From NCBI GenBank assembly GCA_016297675.1, contig JAEDGE010000096.1, positions 1 through 7,740 of the forward strand: a DNA stretch of 7,740 bases. The letters run 5' to 3'. The notes under the pieces are model-generated. The model saw nothing but the letters and a program-made list of their open reading frames with translations, had not been told where the DNA came from and made no database searches. Position numbers and translations under genes: made by a program. This DNA is from Oscillospiraceae bacterium (GTDB lineage: Bacteria; Bacillota; Clostridia; Oscillospirales; Ruminococcaceae). Shown in pieces: positions 1 to 4,410 of the stretch (the first letter of the stretch is position 1; each line of letters begins with the position of its first letter).

Positions 1-167
1 ATCAGACGGTACAGAAGCGGATACAGAGTGCCTTCCTTGATGCTGAACAGACCCTTGCTCTGCAGTTCCAATTCTTGAATGAGCTGATAACCGTACATAT
101 CACCCTTGTTCAAGATAGCCAGCACCAACATTTCAGCCATGCTCTTTTGTAAATTGATCTTTAACAT
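1..167 (-). CDS. PadR-family transcriptional regulator, N-terminal part (runs off left edge)
   Basis: Reading the minus strand from the ATG at 167-165 gives an open frame of 55 codons to the window edge, beginning MLKINLQKSMAEMLVLAILN and continuing through GDMYGYQLIQELE to KEGTLYPLLYRL. This matches the winged-helix start of PadR regulators: a short N-terminal helix, the MYGYQLIQ helix, and the EGTLYPLLYRLE recognition-helix signature at about residues 43-54. PadR proteins are cytoplasmic DNA-binding repressors, usually of small membrane or stress operons, and often repress themselves. A GAGGGA Shine-Dalgarno site (plus-strand 176-181) lies 8 nt before the ATG. The gene is divergent from the downstream plus-strand genes. 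Its target and C-terminal dimerisation helices are outside the window, so subfamily and ligand cannot be told. Confidence 0.88.
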   Translation of the reverse strand, partial: MLKINLQKSMAEMLVLAILNKGDMYGYQLIQELELQSKGLFSIKEGTLYPLLYRL

Positions 168-554
168 AATACTGATCCCTCAAATCTTTCATTATATTGA
201 TATTGCAAAACATTTTCTTTTAACTATTTGGCTTTGTTTTTGTCGCCAGAATGGTTTTTAGTGAATAGACGAAAAATTTTTCATGGAATGATATATTTCT
301 TTTTTGATTCCACAGGAAAAACGAAAACGAGAAATACAAAGAAAATGAAATGCATTATATCGCTGAAATTGAAATACGTTTTTCTATATTATACAAAGAA
401 AAAGAAAAGAAGTCAATACAGCTATTTGGTAATTAGCGATAAAAATGATATAAATGCGATTTTTATGACAATGTTTCACTTGAAAACAGAGGACTTTTTG
501 CAAAATAAATTTTAATTGGTTTTATTTTTTTGTGGAAAAGGTGCATTTAACGGA
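168..554. other. AT-rich intergenic region without a supportable gene
   Basis: This stretch of nearly 390 bases separates the divergent PadR gene from the ylmC promoter. A 95-codon open frame (228-515) crosses it. It starts with TTG without a Shine-Dalgarno site, and its product is a run of Lys, Phe, Tyr and Ile with no recognisable domain, as expected from A-rich and T-rich DNA. The plus strand is markedly A-rich from about 310 to 415. Small AT-only dyads are present (271-282; 439-446 with 459-466; 502-509 with 521-528), but none has a GC stem typical of a terminator. No tRNA, riboswitch or repeat array is seen. It probably holds the PadR control region and degenerate spacer DNA. Confidence 0.6.
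175..196 (-). promoter_or_regulatory. Possible -10 box and ribosome binding site of the padR-like gene
   Basis: On the minus strand an exact TATAAT (plus-strand 191-196) sits upstream of the GAGGGA ribosome site at 176-181. A start near 184 would give a leader of under 20 nt. No good -35 box is found 16-18 nt upstream of it (the hexamer there is AAGAAA), so this is a weak or activator-dependent promoter, or a chance match in AT-rich DNA. Confidence 0.3.
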
Positions 555-582
555 TTGATGGCATTTTATGACACCCTATAAA
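555..582 (+). promoter_or_regulatory. Probable sigma-A-type promoter for ylmC
   Basis: TTGATG (555-560), a 16-nt spacer, then TATAAA (577-582) resembles a vegetative promoter. Transcription would start near 588-590, right at the Shine-Dalgarno site, giving a very short leader. Its position also argues against the upstream ATG at 568 being the real start, because that codon would lie before the transcript start. I looked for sporulation sigma E or sigma G patterns here and saw no clear one. Confidence 0.5.
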
Positions 583-588
583 ATAAGT

Positions 589-597
589 AGGAAGGAG
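589..597 (+). promoter_or_regulatory. Ribosome binding site that fixes the ylmC start at GTG 607
   Basis: AGGAAGGAG lies 9 nt before GTG 607, ideal spacing. The longer open frame from ATG 568 would place this site inside the coding sequence and has no Shine-Dalgarno site of its own. Confidence 0.75.
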
Positions 598-606
598 CAG
601 ATTTTC

Positions 607-876
607 GTGCTGTGCAGTGTGGAAGAATTACGGGAAAAAGATGTCATCAATGTATGCAATGGAGAGAATCTGGGATATGTGGATGATGTACGGCTGGAAA
701 CGCAGACGCATAAAATAGAGGCGTTGATTTTGTATGGAAAGCCTCGATTTTTTGGTTTGTTCGGGATGCGAGAAAATATCTTGATTCCCTTTGAATCAGT
801 GCAGCTAATTGGAAAAGATGTCATTTTGGTCTGTATGCCGCAAGGAAATTGTGCAAATATCATAAATAAATCCTGA
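607..876 (+). CDS. ylmC: YlmC/YmxH-family sporulation-associated PRC-barrel protein
   Basis: With the GTG start the product is 89 residues, beginning MLCSVEELREKDVINVCNGE, then LGYVDDVRLE, a segment KIEALILYGKPRFFGLFG, and IPFESVQLIGKDVILV. This is a single PRC-barrel domain of the YlmC/YmxH type: the N-terminal CSxxELRxKDVINxxxGxxLGxVxDV pattern, the central IEALI strand, the FFGLFG loop, and the closing IPFxxVxxIGxDVILV strands. Family members are about 80-90 residues, which supports this start over the 102-residue frame from ATG 568. In Bacillus and Clostridia these proteins are associated with sporulation, but their biochemical role is not established. The C-terminal tail (MPQGNCANIINKS) is not conserved in my recollection. 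It appears monocistronic, with its own promoter and a weak terminator. The symbol is by family; ymxH would be equally valid. Confidence 0.85.
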   Translation: MLCSVEELREKDVINVCNGENLGYVDDVRLETQTHKIEALILYGKPRFFGLFGMRENILIPFESVQLIGKDVILVCMPQGNCANIINKS

Positions 877-906
877 TTTTGAATGAAAAAACCGTGATTA
901 TGTGGT

Positions 907-929
907 AATGCAAAAGACTTGCATTTTTT
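907..929 (+). terminator. Weak Rho-independent terminator after ylmC
   Basis: AATGCAA (907-913) pairs with TTGCATT (919-925) around a 5-nt loop, followed by T residues to 929. The stem is only 7 bp with two GC pairs, so termination is probably partial. The 3' arm is also the -35 region of the rpsB promoter. Confidence 0.5.
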
Positions 930-947
930 GGACGAGTATGGTATACT
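919..947 (+). promoter_or_regulatory. Strong rpsB promoter with extended -10
   Basis: TTGCAT (919-924), exactly 17 nt, then TATACT (942-947), preceded by TGG at 939-941, which makes an extended -10. Predicted transcription start is about G953 or G954, leaving a leader of about 108 nt before rpsB. The close match to consensus fits a highly expressed ribosomal protein gene. Confidence 0.85.
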
Positions 948-953
948 AATAAG

Positions 954-1047
954 GCAATCCACACGTCTGCCCTGTGGGAACTCGGTGCTTTGCTTAGCAA
1001 AGTCGTTTTCACAGCCATGGACAGGCGGCGGAAAAAACCAAATTTTT
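954..1047 (+). promoter_or_regulatory. Structured 5' leader of rpsB, candidate autoregulatory RNA
   Basis: The leader folds as a stacked series of helices. The outer stem is 967-971 with 1024-1028 (CTGCC/GGCGG). The middle 9-bp stem is 973-981 with 1005-1013 (TGTGGGAAC/GTTTTCACA, two G-U pairs). The apical 6-bp hairpin is 988-993 with 997-1002 (CTTTGC/GCAAAG, 3-nt loop). An asymmetric internal loop (982-987 against 1003-1004) and the strand 1014-1023 separate them. An AT-rich single strand then leads to AGGAGG (1048-1053). No T-run follows, so this is not a terminator. Ribosomal protein genes are often controlled by such leaders, with the protein binding its own mRNA. S2 binding here is inference from position and foldability; I do not recognise a named motif. 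Confidence 0.5.
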
Positions 1048-1061
1048 AGGAGGACTACACA

Positions 1062-1814
1062 ATGGGCGTAGTATCAATGAAACAGCTCTTGGAAGCTGGC
1101 GTACACTTTGGTCACCAGACCAGAAGATGGAATCCGAAAATGGCTCCGTATATCTTTACTGAACGGAACGGGATCTATATTATCGACCTGCAGAAGACAG
1201 TAAAGAAGTTGGACGAGGCTTATATGTTTGTGCGGGATTTGGCAGCACAGGGCGAATCTGTTTTGTTTGTCGGCACAAAGAAGCAGGCTGGCGATTCCAT
1301 TAAGGAAGAAGCTCAGAGAGCCGGTGCATATTATGTCAATGCACGTTGGCTGGGTGGTATGATGACGAACTTTACCACCATTCAGAGAAGAATTAAGAGA
1401 CTGGAACAGCTGCACGAAATGGAAACAGATGGCACATTTGACCTGCTGCCGAAGAAGGAAGTCAGCAAGCTCCAGCTGGAAATCGAAAAGCTCGAAAAGT
1501 TCTTGGGCGGTATTAAGGATATGAAGAAGCTGCCGGGTGCACTCTTCATCGTTGACCCGAGAAAGGAACGGATTGCTGTTGCAGAAGCAAAGAAGCTGAA
1601 TATTCCGATCGTTGCAATTGTAGACACCAACTGTGACCCAGATGAAATTGATTATGTGATTCCGGGTAACGATGATGCCATCCGTGCTGTTAAGCTGATT
1701 GCTGGTGTGATGGCAGATGCGATCATTGAAGGCAGACAGGGTGCTGATGCAGAAGCTGTTGCAACAGAAGAAGTTGCAGAAGAAGCAGAAGCAACTGAGG
1801 CAGCTGCGGAATAA
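1062..1814 (+). CDS. rpsB: 30S ribosomal protein S2
   Basis: The 250-residue product is a full-length S2, a protein of the small subunit that binds late in assembly on the solvent side between head and body and is needed for S1 docking where S1 exists. Diagnostic stretches are MKQLLEAGVHFGHQTRRWNP (residues 6-25), the YIIDLQKTV segment (39-47), RWLGGMMTNF, LPGALFIVDP, and the late IPGNDDAIRAVKLI region (about 200-213). The C-terminal tail after about residue 225 is Ala/Glu-rich and acidic, a common lineage-specific extension. ATG 1062 is chosen over the internal ATG at 1077 because AGGAGG (1048-1053) lies 8 nt before it and S2 proteins normally carry a few residues before MKQLLEAG. It is the first gene of the rpsB-tsf pair, driven by the strong promoter at 919-947 through a structured leader. 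Confidence 0.98.
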   Translation: MGVVSMKQLLEAGVHFGHQTRRWNPKMAPYIFTERNGIYIIDLQKTVKKLDEAYMFVRDLAAQGESVLFVGTKKQAGDSIKEEAQRAGAYYVNARWLGGMMTNFTTIQRRIKRLEQLHEMETDGTFDLLPKKEVSKLQLEIEKLEKFLGGIKDMKKLPGALFIVDPRKERIAVAEAKKLNIPIVAIVDTNCDPDEIDYVIPGNDDAIRAVKLIAGVMADAIIEGRQGADAEAVATEEVAEEAEATEAAAE

Positions 1815-1834
1815 GCAGAGAATACCGTAAATGC

Positions 1835-1874
1835 ACAACCCGAATCGGCAGCGTTTCCTGTTCGGGTTGTTTTT
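1835..1874 (+). terminator. Rho-independent terminator or attenuator between rpsB and tsf
   Basis: ACAACCCGAA (1835-1844) pairs perfectly with TTCGGGTTGT (1861-1870) across a 16-nt loop and is followed by TTTT (1871-1874). No convincing promoter lies between it and tsf, so it is likely an intra-operon attenuator that lets part of the transcripts through, making S2 and EF-Ts levels differ. The short T-run and the large loop favour partial termination. Confidence 0.75.
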
Positions 1875-1922
1875 CGGAAAAGATAAATCAAAAGAGAATG
1901 AAAAATACAGGAGGAAACACCA

Positions 1923-2846
1923 ATGGCAAATTTTACAGCAAAAGATGTCAATGAACTGCGTAAGAATACCGGCGTTGGTATGATGGATTGCAAGAAGGCT
2001 TTGACAGAGGCTGACGGCGATGTAGAAAAGGCAATGCTCATCCTGCGGGAAAAGGGTCTGGCAACACAGGCTAAGAAGGCTGGCAGAGTGGCAGCAGAAG
2101 GTATGGTTGTTGCAAAGGTCAATGCCGATAATACAGTTGGCTGCGTTGTAGAAGTAAACTCAGAAACAGACTTCGTTGCAAATACGGATGAGTTCAAGGC
2201 ATTTGTAAATACCGTTGCAGATACCATTATTGAAAAGAATCCGGCTGATGTAGAAGCTCTGAAGAGCACTGTGATTGCTGGCGGTACCGCAACAGTGGAC
2301 GAAGCATTGCAGGAACTGTTCCTGAAGATTCGGGAAAATCTGCAAATCCGTCGTTTTACCAGACTGGAAGGCGTTTTGGTACCGTATATTCACGGTGGCG
2401 GCAAGATCGGTGTTCTGGTGCAGGCTGCTTCTCCGGCTGGTGCAAGCGAAGCAGTTTTGACCGCAGCAAAAGACTGTGCACTGCAAATTGCGGCTATGAG
2501 ACCGGCTTATCTGAATCGGGAAGCTGTTCCGGCTTCTGTTCTGGAACAGGAAAAGACCGTTGTTCTGGCACAGATGGCAGAAGATCCGAAGATGGCAAAC
2601 AAGCCAGAACAGGTTCGTGCAAAGATTGCAGAGGGCAAGGTTGGCAAGTATTATTCTGAAAACTGCCTGCTGGAGCAGACTTTTGTAAAGGATGGCTCTA
2701 TGAACGTAAAGCAGTATGTGGACAGTGTTGCTAAGGCTGCCGGTACAACCATTGAAATTACAGGTTATGTATGCTTTGAACGTGGCGAAGGAATCGAAAA
2801 GAAAGCGGACAATTTTGCAGAAGAAATTGCAAGCATGATTAAGTAA
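1923..2846 (+). CDS. tsf: Elongation factor Ts
   Basis: EF-Ts is the cytoplasmic guanine nucleotide exchange factor that releases GDP from EF-Tu. The 307-residue product has the N-terminal UBA-like domain with the family signature LRKNTGVGMMDCKKAL (residues 12-27), then the second signature VVEVNSETDFVA (75-86), in the core that inserts beside the EF-Tu nucleotide site. Two dimerisation-type core repeats follow, including FTRLEGVLVPYIHGGGKIGV and YYSENCLLEQTFVKD. Length is at the long end of the common 280-310 range, with no gap or frameshift. AGGAGG (1909-1914) is 8 nt before the ATG. It depends on readthrough of the hairpin at 1835-1874, since no separate promoter is evident, and is closed by a strong terminator. 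Confidence 0.97.
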   Translation: MANFTAKDVNELRKNTGVGMMDCKKALTEADGDVEKAMLILREKGLATQAKKAGRVAAEGMVVAKVNADNTVGCVVEVNSETDFVANTDEFKAFVNTVADTIIEKNPADVEALKSTVIAGGTATVDEALQELFLKIRENLQIRRFTRLEGVLVPYIHGGGKIGVLVQAASPAGASEAVLTAAKDCALQIAAMRPAYLNREAVPASVLEQEKTVVLAQMAEDPKMANKPEQVRAKIAEGKVGKYYSENCLLEQTFVKDGSMNVKQYVDSVAKAAGTTIEITGYVCFERGEGIEKKADNFAEEIASMIK

Positions 2847-2858
2847 TGGAAATCGTGG

Positions 2859-2890
2859 TGGGGGCATAGATTCTATGCCCCCATTTTTTT
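2859..2890 (+). terminator. Strong Rho-independent terminator after tsf
   Basis: An 11-bp stem (2859-2869 with 2873-2883; TGGGGGCATAG/CTATGCCCCCA), a 3-nt loop and seven T residues (2884-2890). This ends the rpsB-tsf transcription unit. Confidence 0.95.
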
Positions 2891-2911
2891 GTGAATTTTG
2901 CAAAAAACAGC

Positions 2912-2940
2912 TTTACATTTTGAAAAAAATCGTGTAAAAT
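2912..2940 (+). promoter_or_regulatory. Sigma-A-type promoter for the pyrH-frr unit
   Basis: TTTACA (2912-2917), a 17-nt spacer, then TAAAAT (2935-2940). It follows directly on the tsf terminator. Predicted start near 2947 gives a leader of about 120 nt containing the long inverted repeat at 2971-3005. Confidence 0.75.
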
Positions 2941-2970
2941 AGAATCAGAAGCACATATCGATATACTGCC

Positions 2971-3005
2971 CTCTATTGCAAACAATATCGTTGTTTGCAA
3001 TAGAG
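2971..3005. repeat. Perfect 15-bp inverted repeat in the pyrH leader
   Basis: CTCTATTGCAAACAA (2971-2985) is the exact reverse complement of TTGTTTGCAATAGAG (2991-3005), separated by TATCG. As RNA it forms a stable 15-bp hairpin from about +25 of the predicted transcript; as DNA it would be a 35-bp operator-like palindrome. No T-run follows, so it is not a terminator. The loop plus one stem base (ATATCG, 2985-2990) is complementary to CGATAT at 2959-2964, allowing a loop-to-upstream pseudoknot if the hairpin forms. Function unknown. Confidence 0.9.
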
Positions 3006-3010
3006 CCTAG

Positions 3011-3016
3011 TATAAT
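3011..3016 (+). promoter_or_regulatory. Possible second pyrH -10 box
   Basis: An exact TATAAT stands six bases after the palindrome. The hexamers 16-18 nt upstream are poor -35 boxes (TCGTTG at 17 nt); TTGTTT at 2991-2996 would leave a 14-nt spacer, too short for a normal promoter. If it is active, the palindrome would cover its -35 region and could be an operator. Confidence 0.25.
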
Positions 3017-3069
3017 GGTATGCGATTCAGACAGGACGAAAGCAGCAGAAAGAAAGGAATGAAAATCCG

Positions 3070-3780
3070 ATGGAATTGAAGTATAAGCGAGTGGTTCTGA
3101 AATTGAGCGGTGAAGCACTTGCCGGCACCAAGAAAACCGGACTGGACTTTACGGTGATCAATGAGATTTGCACCAGTATTAAGAAATGCGTAGATGCCGG
3201 TGCAGAAATCGGAATTGTGGTCGGCGGCGGCAACTTCTGGCGGGGGCGTTCTTCCGGAAATATGGACCGCACACGGGCAGACCATATTGGAATGCTTGCC
3301 ACGACCATGAATGCCCTTGCAGTGGCAGATGCAATGGAAGCATTGGGGGTTGATGTGCGAGTACAAACGGCAATCAATATGCAGCAGATTGCAGAACCTT
3401 ATATTCGTAACAAAGCAATCAGCCATTTGAAAAAAGGCAGAGTGGTCATTTTTGGATGCGGAACTGGCAGCCCATTCTTCTCTACCGATACTGCCGCTAC
3501 TTTGCGTGCTGTAGAAATTGAAGCAGATATTTTGCTGAAGGCAACCATGGTGGATGGTGTATATGACAAGGATCCGCACAAGTATACGGATGCAGTTCGC
3601 TATGAACGCATTACATTTAGTGATGTGTTAAGTAGTGCACTGGCAGTTATGGACAGCACTGCTGCTTCCATGTGTCGGGATAATAAAATGCCAATGCTGG
3701 TATTTGACCTGAGCCGACCAGATAATATTTATGATGCCATTATGGGCAAGCCAGTGGGAACCGTTGTTTCAGAAGGCTAA
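3070..3780 (+). CDS. pyrH: UMP kinase (uridylate kinase)
   Basis: PyrH phosphorylates UMP to UDP with ATP, the step leading to UTP, CTP and UDP-sugars for the wall; it is cytoplasmic, hexameric, and of the amino acid kinase fold rather than the NMP kinase fold. The 236-residue product has KLSGEAL (11-17), the glycine-rich VVGGGNFWRGR (50-60), DRTRADHIGMLAT (66-78) for UMP binding, GTGSPFFSTDTAA (131-143) and KATMVDGVYDKDP (157-169), all in family order and at family length. A modest AAAGGAA site (3053-3059) precedes the ATG by 10 nt. It begins a new transcription unit after the tsf terminator, and its leader carries the long inverted repeat. GTP activation and UTP inhibition are known for bacterial PyrH; nothing in the sequence contradicts that here. 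Confidence 0.97.
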   Translation: MELKYKRVVLKLSGEALAGTKKTGLDFTVINEICTSIKKCVDAGAEIGIVVGGGNFWRGRSSGNMDRTRADHIGMLATTMNALAVADAMEALGVDVRVQTAINMQQIAEPYIRNKAISHLKKGRVVIFGCGTGSPFFSTDTAATLRAVEIEADILLKATMVDGVYDKDPHKYTDAVRYERITFSDVLSSALAVMDSTAASMCRDNKMPMLVFDLSRPDNIYDAIMGKPVGTVVSEG

Positions 3781-3793
3781 ACGACTATATTGG

Positions 3794-3833
3794 AAAGGAG
3801 CTTCTCCGTGCAAACACGGGGAAAATAAGAGCT
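3794..3833 (+). promoter_or_regulatory. Unusual translation initiation region of frr
   Basis: The only good Shine-Dalgarno site, AAAGGAG (3794-3800), ends 33 nt before the frr ATG, too far for direct use. Between them is a hairpin: TTCTCCGTG (3802-3810) pairs with CACGGGGAA (3815-3823), 9 bp including one G-U, with a CAAA loop. When folded it leaves about 11 unpaired bases between the Shine-Dalgarno site and ATG. A competing pairing, GGAG (3797-3800) with CTCC (3804-3807), would hide the Shine-Dalgarno site. The same site lies 7 nt before GTG 3808, which opens a 6-codon ORF. Only GAG (3829-3831) lies close to the frr ATG, at 2-nt spacing, which is not a usable site. Confidence 0.6.
3808..3828 (+). 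CDS. Putative 6-codon upstream mini-ORF before frr
   Basis: GTG 3808 lies 7 nt after AAAGGAG and opens a frame encoding the hexapeptide MQTRGK (GTG read as Met), ending at TAA 3826-3828. The stop is 5 nt before the frr ATG, close enough for a terminating ribosome to re-initiate. The start codon is inside the 5' arm of the hairpin at 3802-3823, so use of the mini-ORF and the folded hairpin exclude each other. The peptide has no recognisable function; if real, the act of translation would matter. Chance occurrence of so short an ORF is easy, so confidence rests on Shine-Dalgarno spacing alone. Confidence 0.35.
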   Translation: MQTRGK

Positions 3834-4388
3834 ATGAAAACAATTTTGAAAGATGCAGAATCCAAAATGCAGAAAGCCTTGGATCGGCTGGATTATGAAT
3901 ATTCTACCATTCGTGCAGGGCGTGCCAATCCAGCGGTGTTGGAAAAGGTGTCAGTCGATTATTATGGTGCGATGACACCAGTGAATCAGATGGCAGCCAT
4001 TTCGGTGGCAGAGGCAAGAATTCTGGTGATTCAGCCATGGGATGTTTCTACACTGAAGGCAATTGAAAAGGCAATTTTGAACTCCGATATTGGCATCACA
4101 CCGACCAATGATGGAAAGGTGCTGCGTCTGGTATTCCCGCAGCTGACAGAAGAACGCAGAAAGGAACTCTGCAAGTCCATTAAGAAATACGGAGAAGAAT
4201 GCAAGGTGGCTGTTCGGAACATTCGGCGGGAAGCAATGGACAAGATGAAGGCAAAGAAAAAAGAAGGCGAATTTACTGAGGACGATGTAAAGTCCGGCGA
4301 AAAGGACGTACAGAAGCTGACCGATAAGTATTGTGATAAGGTGGATCAGCACGTTTCCGATAAGGAAAAAGAAATTATGAGCATCTGA
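3834..4388 (+). CDS. frr: Ribosome recycling factor
   Basis: RRF, with EF-G and IF3, splits the post-termination ribosome in the cytoplasm. The 184-residue product is exactly family length. Domain I is the three-helix bundle: helix 1 (about 1-24), then the conserved STIRAGRANPAVLEKVSVDYYG (24-45), and after the domain II insertion the long helices with ERRKELCKSIKKYGEECKVA and RNIRREAMDKMK (107-139). Domain II (about 31-104) includes TPVNQMAAISV and NDGKVLRLVFPQLTEE. ATG 3834 is the only sensible start, because no in-frame start with a Shine-Dalgarno site lies upstream and the alignment with other RRFs begins here. It follows pyrH by 53 nt, the usual pyrH-frr pair, and has no direct ribosome site (see 3794-3833). 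Confidence 0.97.
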   Translation: MKTILKDAESKMQKALDRLDYEYSTIRAGRANPAVLEKVSVDYYGAMTPVNQMAAISVAEARILVIQPWDVSTLKAIEKAILNSDIGITPTNDGKVLRLVFPQLTEERRKELCKSIKKYGEECKVAVRNIRREAMDKMKAKKKEGEFTEDDVKSGEKDVQKLTDKYCDKVDQHVSDKEKEIMSI

Positions 4389-4410
4389 CAATAGAAGGAG
4401 GAAGGACGGA

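Noticed and set aside
228..515. 95-codon plus-strand open frame in the left spacer
   Set aside because: TTG start with no Shine-Dalgarno site and a Lys/Phe/Tyr-rich low-complexity product with no domain; typical of AT-rich spacer DNA.
502..532. AAAATAAA/TTTATTTT dyad with a T-run as a terminator before ylmC
   Set aside because: The stem is AT only and there is no upstream plus-strand gene to terminate.
1074..1838. 254-codon minus-strand frame opposite rpsB
   Set aside because: Antisense shadow of a certain gene; Cys/Phe/Ser-rich, and no ribosome site or domain.
2160..2903. 247-codon minus-strand frame opposite tsf
   Set aside because: Shadow of tsf; it starts through the tsf terminator region and has no recognisable motif.
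2971..3005. Long inverted repeat as a Rho-independent terminator or an IS end
   Set aside because: No T-run follows, and no transposase, matching second copy or target duplication is seen in the window.
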